Origin: Thermoanaerobaculia bacterium
GTDB taxonomy: Bacteria; Acidobacteriota; Thermoanaerobaculia; Multivoradales; JAIOJS01
Reading direction: 5' to 3'
Length of the DNA stretch: 64,000 nt
Assembly: GCA_030429235.1 (NCBI GenBank)
Contig: JAUIDB010000004.1
Coordinates: 124,001-188,000, forward strand
Within the stretch, counting starts at the first letter, position 1; each line of letters starts with the position of its first letter. The translations under genes and the position numbers were made by a program. The notes beneath the pieces were generated by a model. It saw nothing but the letters and a program-made list of their open reading frames with translations. It was not told where the DNA came from and made no database searches. Positions 8,457 to 15,859 of the stretch are shown in pieces.

Positions 8457-9434
8457 TCAACCGCCCGTCAGCGAGGCCCACAGCTCACTGAGGTCTGAGG
8501 GCGTGGGGGCGGTGATCACCACCGGGTCGCCGAGCACCGGGTGGTCGAATGCCAATTCCAGGGCGTGCAGGGCGGGCCGAGGAAAGCTCTTCACCGCCGC
8601 TCTGAGCGGCGCGGGGAGCGCCTTCCAGCGCGCTTCGCCGTAGACCGGATCCCCGACGAGGGGCGTCCCCCCCTCCTTGGCGTGCACCCGGATCTGGTGG
8701 GTTCGTCCCGTTTCGATGCGGACCCGCACCCGAGCCAGCCCGGGGGCCCGAGCTACGACTTCGAAGTGACTGACCGCCGGCCGGCCGTCGGAGCGGACGG
8801 TCATTCGGGTGCGCTCCTGCGGATGCCGGCCCACCGGAGCGTCGATGGTCCAGCGATCTCGGGAGTGGGTCGTGAACAAAATCGCCTCGTAGACCTTGCG
8901 CACGCGACGTTCCGCAAAGGCGGCGCTGAGGGCCCGATAGGCGGCGGGGCTACGGGCAAGCACCATGACCCCACTCGTGTCCTTGTCGAGCCGGTGCACG
9001 ATGCCGGGGCGCCCCGGCCCTCCGATGCCGGCGAGTTCCGGGGCGTAAGCGAGGGCGCGGTGGACCAGGGTTCCGGTCGGGCGCCCCGCCCCGGGATGCA
9101 CCGTGAGCCCGGCCGGCTTGTCGACCACCAGCAGGTCGGGATCCTCGAACAGAATCGTCAGTTCGCCCGCCTCGGGCACGATCCGATCGTCGACGCGCGG
9201 GGGCCGGCTCCACCGGACCTCGGAGCCGGCCTCCACCGCGTGGGAAGGACGCACCACGCGCCGGTCGACGAGCACCCGGCCCTCACGGATCCAGCGCTGG
9301 ACCTGGCTCCGCGGTTCGGCGAGTTCCCGGCTCAACCATCGGTCGAGGCGCTCGCCGCCAGCTTCCGCCGGTACCGAAGTGGACTCCCAGTCTCCGACCT
9401 CCGGGCGAGGCCCTGATTCGCGGTCGCCGTTCAA
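8457..9434 (-). CDS. rluD: RluA/RluD-family 23S rRNA pseudouridine synthase
   Basis: A 325-residue enzyme. An N-terminal S4-like RNA-binding segment (ERLDRWLSRELAEPRSQVQR) precedes the catalytic domain with HRLDKDTSGVMVLA, which contains the catalytic Asp, and ETGRTHQIRVHA. It isomerises uridine to pseudouridine in rRNA; RluD acts on the helix-69 loop, and exact site specificity cannot be read here. The start is TTG at 9434, overlapping the lspA stop (TTGA). lspA-rluD adjacency is common in bacteria and supports the RluD assignment over RluA or RluC. Confidence 0.88.
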   Translation of the reverse strand: MNGDRESGPRPEVGDWESTSVPAEAGGERLDRWLSRELAEPRSQVQRWIREGRVLVDRRVVRPSHAVEAGSEVRWSRPPRVDDRIVPEAGELTILFEDPDLLVVDKPAGLTVHPGAGRPTGTLVHRALAYAPELAGIGGPGRPGIVHRLDKDTSGVMVLARSPAAYRALSAAFAERRVRKVYEAILFTTHSRDRWTIDAPVGRHPQERTRMTVRSDGRPAVSHFEVVARAPGLARVRVRIETGRTHQIRVHAKEGGTPLVGDPVYGEARWKALPAPLRAAVKSFPRPALHALELAFDHPVLGDPVVITAPTPSDLSELWASLTGG

Positions 9435-9967
9435 GCCGCTTCCGGCTCGGCCGCCTGGGCTTCCTCCTTGGCCCGCGGCCGCAGCGCATCCCAGGCCATC
9501 AGGATCAAGCCGACCGTGATGGCGCTGTCAGCGACATTGAAGGTGTGCCAGTGTTTGGTGCCGAGGTAGAAGTCGATGAAGTCGGTAACTCCGCCGTTGG
9601 CCACCCGGTCCATCAGGTTCCCGACGGCACCACCGAGTACCAGAGAGAGCGAGGTCAATAGGAGACGGTCCTCGGCCGCAGTCTGCCAGAAGTAGGCCAG
9701 GACGACCCCCAAGGCGAGCACCCCGAGTCCGCTGAGGACGAGGGTCCTCGTCGTATCGCCATGGGCGGCGAAGAGACCGAAGGCCACGCCCGTGTTCTGA
9801 ACGTGCGTCAGATTGAGGAGGCCGGGAATCACCGTCTCGCTGGCGAAGTGGGGGAGGTGGGTCTCGACCAGCCACTTGGACCACTGGTCGAGCACCAGCA
9901 CCAGCAGGGCCAGGAGGAGAAAGGCGCCCTTGGTGCGGGCCGGCGAGGTCGTCGTGCTCTGGCTCAT
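9431..9967 (-). CDS. lspA: Lipoprotein signal peptidase (signal peptidase II)
   Basis: A 178-residue inner-membrane aspartic protease that removes the signal peptide from diacylglyceryl-modified prolipoproteins. Four membrane helices are visible. The catalytic aspartates are in GNLMDRV and FNVADS, and the LTHVQNTGVAFG motif is present. The C-terminal tail is Ala/Glu-rich. It sits in a minus-strand run with acpS upstream and the rluD-like gene downstream, the latter overlapping by four bases. Its substrates here would include the cohesin-like lipoprotein at 15288. Confidence 0.96.
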   Translation of the reverse strand: MSQSTTTSPARTKGAFLLLALLVLVLDQWSKWLVETHLPHFASETVIPGLLNLTHVQNTGVAFGLFAAHGDTTRTLVLSGLGVLALGVVLAYFWQTAAEDRLLLTSLSLVLGGAVGNLMDRVANGGVTDFIDFYLGTKHWHTFNVADSAITVGLILMAWDALRPRAKEEAQAAEPEAA

Positions 9968-9996
9968 CGGTCGGCGATTCTAGCAGCAGGCCGGAA

Positions 9997-10383
9997 CTAG
10001 GATTCTGCGGCTCCTTCCAAGACCACCATCGCCGCCGCGTACCCCCGCTCGTGGCTGATGGTGAGGTGGACCGAGCGCACTCCGAGGCGAGCAGCCTGGC
10101 GCGCAGCCTCGCCGTGGAGACGAATTCCGGGACCGCCGGTGGAGCGGCGCACCACCTCGATCTGGCGGAAGGTCACGCCGCGGTCCCAACCCGTCCCCAG
10201 GGCCTTCATCACGGCCTCCTTGGCCGCAAAGAGGCCTCCCACGTGCTGTACGCGGGCCGCTCCGACGCGCTCCTGTACCTCTCCCGGGCGACAGATTCGG
10301 TCTGGGAACCGCGACGGGTGCTTCTCGAGCAAACGCTCGATCCGCGTCAGTTCCACCAGATCGAGGCCCAGTCCGACGATCAT
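9997..10383 (-). CDS. acpS: Holo-[acyl-carrier-protein] synthase
   Basis: A 128-residue 4'-phosphopantetheinyl transferase that activates acyl carrier protein for fatty-acid synthesis. The N-terminal GLGLDLVELTRIERLL carries the metal-binding Asp. FAAKEAVMKALGTG is the second signature, and TISHERGYAAAMVV closes the fold. The start is the ATG overlapping the thiE-like stop (ATGA). The frame continues far upstream, but that stretch overlaps the thiE-like coding region and has no homology to the family. Length is typical for AcpS. Confidence 0.95.
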   Translation of the reverse strand: MIVGLGLDLVELTRIERLLEKHPSRFPDRICRPGEVQERVGAARVQHVGGLFAAKEAVMKALGTGWDRGVTFRQIEVVRRSTGGPGIRLHGEAARQAARLGVRSVHLTISHERGYAAAMVVLEGAAES

Positions 10384-11015
10384 CCGAAGAGCTCCTGGGC
10401 TCGGGCCACCAGGTCCGCCACCGACCGCTCGGCCTCGAACGCGCGGATTCCCGCCATGCCCATGGCGCCATGTTGCGCCAACTGGGGCAGGCTGTCGAGG
10501 GTGAGGATTCCCCCCAGGGCCAGGACTGGAATCCCGACGCCACTCGCCTGTTGCAGTGCCTCCAGTCCCAGCGGCGGACCGAACGAGACCTTGGCGGGCG
10601 TGGCGAAGACCGGACCGAAGGTCACGTAGTCTGCTCCCTCCTCGGCCGCCTGGCGCACCTCGGCCAAAGAGTGGGTCGAACGACCGAAGAGCAGGTCTGG
10701 AAACCGCCGCTTGAGCGGAGCAAGTGGTAGCCCCTCGGCGGGAAGATGGACTCCACTCGCGCCGGTAGCCAGGGCCAGATCGGGGCGTCCATTGACGATC
10801 AACCTCGTGCTCGATCCGGTGAGGAGGGCCACCAGTCGCCGGAGGACGACTTCCAGGTCTCGGTCCGTCGTTTCCTTCTCGCGCACCTGCAGAGCCCCGA
10901 CCCCAGCCAACGCCAGCCGCTGGGCCCAGTCCTCGAGTCCAGCCGAGCCTCGGCCCGCGCTGATGGCCAGGAGTGAGAAGGGGAGGGACCTGCCCCGTTC
11001 CTCCTCCGAGGTCAA
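10380..11015 (-). CDS. thiE: Thiamine-phosphate synthase family protein (ThiE/TenI-like)
   Basis: A 211-residue TIM-barrel. Motifs: ALQVREKE (phosphate/pyrimidine site), RLIVNGRPDLALATGASGVH, FGRSTHSLAEVRQA, ADYVTFGPVFATPAK and LALGGI near the C-terminus. ThiE joins HMP pyrophosphate and thiazole phosphate to make thiamine phosphate; TenI relatives aromatise the thiazole. No other thi gene is nearby, so ThiE versus TenI is unresolved. I chose the TTG at 11015, which overlaps the upstream stop as TTGA and removes a long unrelated extension. It overlaps acpS by four bases at the other end. Confidence 0.85.
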   Translation of the reverse strand: MTSEEERGRSLPFSLLAISAGRGSAGLEDWAQRLALAGVGALQVREKETTDRDLEVVLRRLVALLTGSSTRLIVNGRPDLALATGASGVHLPAEGLPLAPLKRRFPDLLFGRSTHSLAEVRQAAEEGADYVTFGPVFATPAKVSFGPPLGLEALQQASGVGIPVLALGGILTLDSLPQLAQHGAMGMAGIRAFEAERSVADLVARAQELFG

Positions 11016-11299
11016 TCGATCGCCTCGGAGCGAGGTTCGATCGCTCGGCTGCGGACACCCTCCTGCCAGCGCTGGATCAGCAGATCGAGATCGTGGGCTC
11101 CCCAGACCAGGTGCAGCGTGCCGAAGGCGCTGACCAGACTCCGCCCCAGGGGGTGGAGAAAGGCGTGTCGTAGCCAGGTCCAGTCGACCTGGAGCCAGAG
11201 CTGATCCCAACCGCCGCGCCAAGGCCACAGAATCAGGAACGTACCGGCCTCGATGCAGTACGCCGCAAACAGTAGGGTGATGAAGGTGGTGCTGCGCAT
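11012..11299 (-). CDS. Small membrane protein of unknown function
   Basis: A 95-residue protein with two or three hydrophobic segments (TTFITLLFAAYCIEAGTFLI near the N-terminus and a second around LVSAFGTLHLVWGAHDL). It is Trp-rich, and I do not recognise a family. Its stop overlaps the TTG start of the thiE-like gene, so it appears to be the first gene of the thiE-acpS-lspA-rluD transcript. The ATG follows directly on a 13-bp perfect palindrome without any Shine-Dalgarno sequence. The four-base overlap downstream and the typical codon use support a real gene. Confidence 0.6.
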   Translation of the reverse strand: MRSTTFITLLFAAYCIEAGTFLILWPWRGGWDQLWLQVDWTWLRHAFLHPLGRSLVSAFGTLHLVWGAHDLDLLIQRWQEGVRSRAIEPRSEAID

Positions 11300-11331
11300 G
11301 CCGGTGCCCGGGATTGTACCCGGGCACCGGC
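11300..11331 (-). promoter_or_regulatory. Perfect 13-bp palindrome with TACAAT in its loop
   Basis: On the minus strand GCCGGTGCCCGGG - TACAAT - CCCGGGCACCGGC is followed at once by the ATG of the small membrane protein. The stem is 13 bp without mismatch and the six-base loop is a near-consensus -10 hexamer. If TACAAT is used, transcription would begin only a few bases before the ATG, giving a leaderless or nearly leaderless mRNA. No clear -35 is seen. The same structure could act as a transcription terminator for the FecR-DUF6600 gene, which ends 17 bases upstream on the same strand, although it lacks a U tract. Confidence 0.6.
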
Positions 11332-11347
11332 CACGGCGCGATCTCGG

Positions 11348-13696
11348 CTAGTTCGGTCGCGAGCGCCGCTGGGGGCGGTCCGACTTCTCCTTGTTGCTGC
11401 TCCGACTCGAGCTCTCCTTGCTGCCCGAGCTGCGGGTCGAACTCTGCTTGCCGGACCGGCGGTCGCCGGAGGTCGCCGAGCGCTCACCGCCCGAGCGGGA
11501 GCTCGATCGGGTCGCCGCCGAGTCCGATCCACTGCGCCGTCGGTCAGGGCTGGAGGTGGTGGAGCGAGCGGGCGGCGCCTGCCGCGGGGCGGGACGCGTC
11601 GTTCGAGGTGTCGCCCTGGTGTCGGCCTGCGGCGCGGTCTGCCGCTGCGGCCGCTCGTAGGTCGAGGAAGGGCGGGCTCGATCCGTAGAGCGCCCTCCGC
11701 TGGACGGGCTGACCCGGCGGGGGGCGGTGGCTCGCACCCCAGAGTCACTCTGCGACGTGACCCGTCGACCGGAGGCCCCATCCGTCTCGCGCGTACTGCC
11801 CTCCCGGGACGCCGGCCTCGAACCTTCGACTACCCGACGTACGATCTCCCGGTCGCGCGACGGCGAGCGCGGTGAGGTCGTGGCGCGCCCACGATCTCTG
11901 GGTGGCTGCGACCGCGTCGCGGTCGGACGCTCCTCGCGCTCGTCACCCGATCGCTGGACGCGTCGGCTGGTGGTAGCGGAGCGGTCGCCGTCGGTTCGGA
12001 CACCGCCACCCGTGGCCGATCGAACGCGTCGGGGGCTGTCGGTGGAGCGCGTCGCGGAGGGCGAACCCTCGCGGCTGCGATCCTCGACCCGGGCGCCACC
12101 GCCCGTCACCCGCTCTACGCTACGGCGGTCGCCACGACTCCCGACGGCGCGCGGCGTGTCGGTCCTCTCGCCGGTGCGATCGGTGGGCCGAACGCTTCGT
12201 CGTTCGCTCCGATCGGATCCGGTGGTCGACACGCGTGGCGGCTCGCCACTGCGGTCCGTCCGGCCCCGCGTGCCCGCCGCGCGCCCGCCGTCGGCCCGAT
12301 CGTCCGCCACCGGCATCGCCACCCGCACGATCTCGCTGCGCGTATCGCGGCGCGCCACGAAGTCGGTGAGATCCGGCAGGTTGCGCTGAGCTCGCCGCCC
12401 GTCGCGATCGGTGTGGTGCTCCAGAACCTCGATCGCCGACCGCGGCTGGCGAACCGTTTCCGGCCGGAGGCCGCGGGTATCGGTCGTGATCAAGCCGCGC
12501 GGGATCACATCGCTGCGCGAGCGTCCCACGTACTCGTGGCCACGACGCAGGTGGCGGCGGAGGTGCCGATCGTAGACCCGGTCGGAACCGACGAAGGTCC
12601 AGTACTGGTAGTCCCGATGGTGGCCGCCAGCCCAACCGTAGACCCCGACTCGCAAGCGCAGGTTGTGGTGGGAGCGACCGTAGTGGTGCCGCCCGTAGTA
12701 GCGGGTGTAGTAGCCGGTAGGACACCAACCCACGCGGTCAGTTCCCCAGTACCAGTAGACCCAGGCCGGGCGGTAGATGCGACCGGGGTACCAGACCCAG
12801 CCGTAGCGCTGGTGTCGATCCCAGGTGCCGTAGTGGTGCGGCACCCAGCCCCAGGGCTCGTAGGAGACCCAGGTCATACCGCTCGGGGTATAGACCCAGC
12901 GACCGTCCCGGTATGGGGCCCAATCGATGCTGACCCGAGGGCGCCAGAAGGAAACGCTCGACTCGACGTGCCAGCTACCATGGCGCTGGAGCGACGCACT
13001 CGCGTAGCGGAGACTGCGATCCACCTCCGGCCCACCGTAGCCACCGGCGGCCAGGCGGTCGAGTTCGGCTCCCCAGCGCTCGAGGGAATCGCTTCCACCC
13101 GCCCAGTCGATACGAACTCGAGGACGGTCGAGGCCAGTGATCGATGCCCGCTCGCGCTGCCGCACGAGGCTACTGTCGTCGCGGGTGAGGAGTTCGGCCG
13201 AACCCTCGCGCACCGTGACGGTGGATACGTACCCTCGGCTCTCCAGCCGATAGGTACCGGGCTCGACGAGATAGATGGTGCTGTTGGGAGTGTCGACCCG
13301 AGTCTGCGCCGCGCCGACCGCGTCGTGCGGCACGGTGACCAATATCTCGCCCTTGTCGAGGTAGAGCAGAGTACCGTCGCTCGAATGGTCCGCCGCGAAG
13401 GCCAACCGATCGAACGCCAACACCGTGTTGCCGTCGACCCGGACCAGGGTGGAGTCGGGAAGAATCGCCTCGACGCGACTGCCGTACGAGGTCCAGAGCT
13501 GGTCGCCGGTCATCAGGGGGTAGTTGCTCTCGACTTCACTCCGCTCTCCGTCCTGGGTGACGGTGGCCGAGCCTTCGACGACGCTGAAGTAACCGTAGCG
13601 GCCTTCATCGTCGGCCAGAACTGGCGACGAGAGGATCAGTCCGGCGGCCAACGCCAGACCCAGAAGGCGTTTGGGGTGGGTGGTGTGTCGTGCCAT
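11348..13696 (-). CDS. Secreted FecR/DUF6600-type protein with a long Arg/Ser-rich disordered tail
   Basis: A 782-residue protein. A signal peptide (LLGLALAAGLILSSPVLA) precedes a FecR-like beta domain (about 35-200: EGSATVTQDGERSEV, ALLPDSTL-type strands, DTPNSTIYLVEPGTYRL). Residues about 250-400 are very aromatic with repeated Trp/Tyr motifs (WVSYEPWGWVPHHYGTWD, YWYWGTDRVGW), the pattern of DUF6600. From about 410 to the end the protein is an Arg/Ser/Thr/Gly-rich low-complexity tail with strongly positive charge. It has a good ribosome site (AAGGAG) before the ATG. Function is unknown; location is probably periplasmic or surface. The opposite strand carries a long open shadow frame caused by the high GC content. 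Confidence 0.8.
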   Translation of the reverse strand: MARHTTHPKRLLGLALAAGLILSSPVLADDEGRYGYFSVVEGSATVTQDGERSEVESNYPLMTGDQLWTSYGSRVEAILPDSTLVRVDGNTVLAFDRLAFAADHSSDGTLLYLDKGEILVTVPHDAVGAAQTRVDTPNSTIYLVEPGTYRLESRGYVSTVTVREGSAELLTRDDSSLVRQRERASITGLDRPRVRIDWAGGSDSLERWGAELDRLAAGGYGGPEVDRSLRYASASLQRHGSWHVESSVSFWRPRVSIDWAPYRDGRWVYTPSGMTWVSYEPWGWVPHHYGTWDRHQRYGWVWYPGRIYRPAWVYWYWGTDRVGWCPTGYYTRYYGRHHYGRSHHNLRLRVGVYGWAGGHHRDYQYWTFVGSDRVYDRHLRRHLRRGHEYVGRSRSDVIPRGLITTDTRGLRPETVRQPRSAIEVLEHHTDRDGRRAQRNLPDLTDFVARRDTRSEIVRVAMPVADDRADGGRAAGTRGRTDRSGEPPRVSTTGSDRSERRSVRPTDRTGERTDTPRAVGSRGDRRSVERVTGGGARVEDRSREGSPSATRSTDSPRRVRSATGGGVRTDGDRSATTSRRVQRSGDEREERPTATRSQPPRDRGRATTSPRSPSRDREIVRRVVEGSRPASREGSTRETDGASGRRVTSQSDSGVRATAPRRVSPSSGGRSTDRARPSSTYERPQRQTAPQADTRATPRTTRPAPRQAPPARSTTSSPDRRRSGSDSAATRSSSRSGGERSATSGDRRSGKQSSTRSSGSKESSSRSSNKEKSDRPQRRSRPN

Positions 13697-13901
13697 GTTC
13701 GTTCTCCTTGATTCTCACCCCAGCACCGGGGCACCAACCTCTAAAGCAACTCGGATGCCAACCCGCAGAAGCCCCAGTTTCCTTGCATCTTGTCCATCGC
13801 ACCCGCGACGGAGTTGGGCTATACTTCGCCTCCTAATACGTCCGACCGTCACCTTGAGAGGTCGATTTCGTCCCGGGTGAGAAGGGAGAGGAGGAACCCG
13901 C

Positions 13902-14771
13902 TTGGTGATCAAGAAGCTTTTCGGCAAGAAGGACGAAGAGCAAGACTACACGATCGACGATCTGATCGTGCTCGAGCGCTACGAGGAAGCGGAGCTTCGC
14001 CTCAAGGAACGGATGGAGTTTCGCAACGACATCCACGACCACCTCAAGCTCGCCGACGTCTATCTCGGGCTGAAGCAGGTCGTCAAGGCCGTCGACGAAT
14101 ACGTGTACGTAGCCGACTCGTACGCCGATGACGGTTTTTACGAGCGGGCCATCGCCATCCTCACCAAGGCGCGTCGCCTCAACCCGATGGACGACACCTT
14201 GCAGTCCAAGGTCGAGCGGTTCGAGAGCCTCAAGGTCCTCGAACGAAAGCGTAACGCGGCCCTCGAGGGTTTCCTCGAAGGACAGCAGGGCGACGAGGCC
14301 AGCGGCACGGCGGTGATGGAGTTTCAGTCGATCTGGAACTCGTTGGCGAAGACCCGCATGGGCAAGGAACTCGACGGCGATCAGCTCCGGCTCCTCTTCA
14401 AGGCGGTCAAGGTCCACTACCCGGGTCGCGGCACGGAGGTGGTGAGCCGCGGGGCCAGTCATGAGCGCCTGTACCTGGTCGCGGTAGGGGAGGTCCAGTC
14501 GCAGATCCCCAAGGCCGGCGACGGGGCGATCGACATCCGGAGCTTCGGGGCAGGTCAGATCATCGGCGACGGAGCCCTCTTCCAACACCAGCCCTGGCCG
14601 GCCAACTACGTGGTGCGCAGCAAACGTGCGATTCTCCTATCGCTCGACCAGAAGGGTCTCGAAGTCTGCCTGACCGGCAACCCCGATCCCCGGGGTTTCC
14701 TCGACCACCTACGCCGCGAACAGAATGACCGGGAAGTGGGCCAGGCCGTGGCCCGACTCGGAGCCCGCTAG
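13902..14771 (+). CDS. TPR protein with C-terminal cyclic-nucleotide-binding-like domain
   Basis: A 289-residue cytoplasmic protein. Residues about 20-125 are helical repeats of TPR character (YEEAELRLKERMEF, AVDEYVYVADSYADDGFYERAIAILTKARRLNP). Residues about 165-280 have the jelly-roll strand pattern of a cNMP-binding domain (YLVAVGEVQSQI, GAGQIIGDGALFQHQPWPA). The phosphate-binding cassette is altered: the usual GE...R becomes GD with W/P at the Arg region, so cAMP or cGMP binding is doubtful. The start may be TTG 13902 or GTG 13905; a GAGAGGAGG site lies just upstream. It is divergent from the FecR-DUF6600 gene and 10 bases before def. Confidence 0.7.
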   Translation: MVIKKLFGKKDEEQDYTIDDLIVLERYEEAELRLKERMEFRNDIHDHLKLADVYLGLKQVVKAVDEYVYVADSYADDGFYERAIAILTKARRLNPMDDTLQSKVERFESLKVLERKRNAALEGFLEGQQGDEASGTAVMEFQSIWNSLAKTRMGKELDGDQLRLLFKAVKVHYPGRGTEVVSRGASHERLYLVAVGEVQSQIPKAGDGAIDIRSFGAGQIIGDGALFQHQPWPANYVVRSKRAILLSLDQKGLEVCLTGNPDPRGFLDHLRREQNDREVGQAVARLGAR

Positions 14772-14781
14772 ACTCAGCCCC

Positions 14782-15291
14782 ATGGCTAGACTTCCGATCC
14801 GGCTCTTTCCCGATCCGGTGCTGCGGGTTCGCTGCGCCGAGGTGAGCGTTTTCGACGCCGACCTGGAGCAGCTCGTGGCCGACATGACCGAGACCATGCA
14901 CGCCGCCCCGGGGATCGGTCTGGCCGCGCCCCAGGTCGGCATCGAGCAGCGTGTGGCGCTGGTCGACCTTTCGGTGGGGAAGGAACCGGAGGATCTCCAC
15001 GTCCTCATCAATCCGAGGATCGTGGAGAGCGACGGGAGTGGAGTGGAGCCCGAGGGCTGTCTCTCGATTCCCGACTTCACCGAGAAGGTCAGCCGTCCGA
15101 CGCACCTTCGGTTGGAGTTTCAGGATCTGCAGGGTACGACCCAGGAACTCGAAGCCGACGACTGGTTGGCGCGCGCCATCTGTCATGAACTCGACCACCT
15201 CGACGGCGTCCTGTTCGTCGATCACCTGCGGGGTCTCCGCCGCGAGAAGGCCAAGCGGGCACTCCGTAAGATGCTCAAGGAAGCACGATGA
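14782..15291 (+). CDS. def: Peptide deformylase
   Basis: A 169-residue metalloenzyme that removes the formyl group from the N-terminal methionine of new proteins. All three signatures are intact: GIGLAAPQVG, EGCLSIP with the metal-binding Cys, and HELDHLDG with the HExxH zinc/iron ligands. The ATG at 14782 gives the standard N-terminus (RLPIRLFPDPVLR). An in-frame start at 14725 would overlap the preceding gene. The stop overlaps the start of the next gene (ATGA). Confidence 0.97.
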   Translation: MARLPIRLFPDPVLRVRCAEVSVFDADLEQLVADMTETMHAAPGIGLAAPQVGIEQRVALVDLSVGKEPEDLHVLINPRIVESDGSGVEPEGCLSIPDFTEKVSRPTHLRLEFQDLQGTTQELEADDWLARAICHELDHLDGVLFVDHLRGLRREKAKRALRKMLKEAR

Positions 15292-15848
15292 ACCTCTCTA
15301 TCGCTCGGCTCGTGATCTCTTCTAGCCTCCTGCTGCTGGGCGGCCTCGCCTGTGGCGGGGGAGGAGGAGGCGGCGGTCCCACTCCACCACCCGGCCCGAC
15401 GCCGGGAGTGACCTTCACCCCCAGTCCCCCGAGTGGAGTGAACCGGGTGCTGATGCGTCATGAAAACCCTGGTTCGCTCACGACCTTCGTCTTGCAGATC
15501 GATGCCGACCAGATGACCGGTCTCTACGGCCTCGGGTTCGACCTGTCCTATCCCACCGCCCAACTCACCTACGTCTCGGCCGAAGAAGGTCCGTTCCTCG
15601 GCGCGGGCGGCGTGGGGACTTCGATTCAGGTCGTCGATGCCGGGGCCGGCCGTCTCATCGTCGGCGCGTCGCGCCAGGGTGACGTGAGCGGCGCCAGCGG
15701 CAGCGGCACCATCTTGCGCCTCGTCTTCTCGGTCGGCGCCGCCGGCTCCGGGAGCCTGCAGTTCAGCAGCCAGAGTGCCTTCGGACCAAGTGGCGGTGCT
15801 CGCGGCGACGTGCTCTGGTTCGGCGGCTCGATCAGCGTGATTCGGTAA
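15288..15848 (+). CDS. Cohesin-like lipoprotein
   Basis: A 186-residue protein with a lipoprotein signal peptide. The lipobox LGGLAC is followed by a run of eight Gly and a Pro/Thr linker, so the mature protein would be anchored by a lipidated Cys. Residues about 50-185 are a beta-sandwich with cohesin-like features (LQIDADQMTGLYGLGFDLSY, LTYVSAEEGPFL, GSGTILRLVFSV). Cohesin-type domains mediate protein-protein binding. No dockerin-type partner was recognised in the window. It is translationally coupled to def but unrelated to it in function. Confidence 0.75.
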   Translation: MNLSIARLVISSSLLLLGGLACGGGGGGGGPTPPPGPTPGVTFTPSPPSGVNRVLMRHENPGSLTTFVLQIDADQMTGLYGLGFDLSYPTAQLTYVSAEEGPFLGAGGVGTSIQVVDAGAGRLIVGASRQGDVSGASGSGTILRLVFSVGAAGSGSLQFSSQSAFGPSGGARGDVLWFGGSISVIR

Positions 15849-15859
15849 GGAGCCCGCCT

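Noticed and set aside
10384-11058. Long N-terminal extension of acpS (to 353 residues)
   Set aside because: It overlaps the thiE-like gene in another frame and adds no family similarity; the ATGA overlap gives a standard 128-residue AcpS.
12413-13711. 432-residue open frame opposite the FecR-DUF6600 gene
   Set aside because: It exactly mirrors a gene with signal peptide, ribosome site and known domains; the frame stays open because of extreme GC content and has no recognisable motif.
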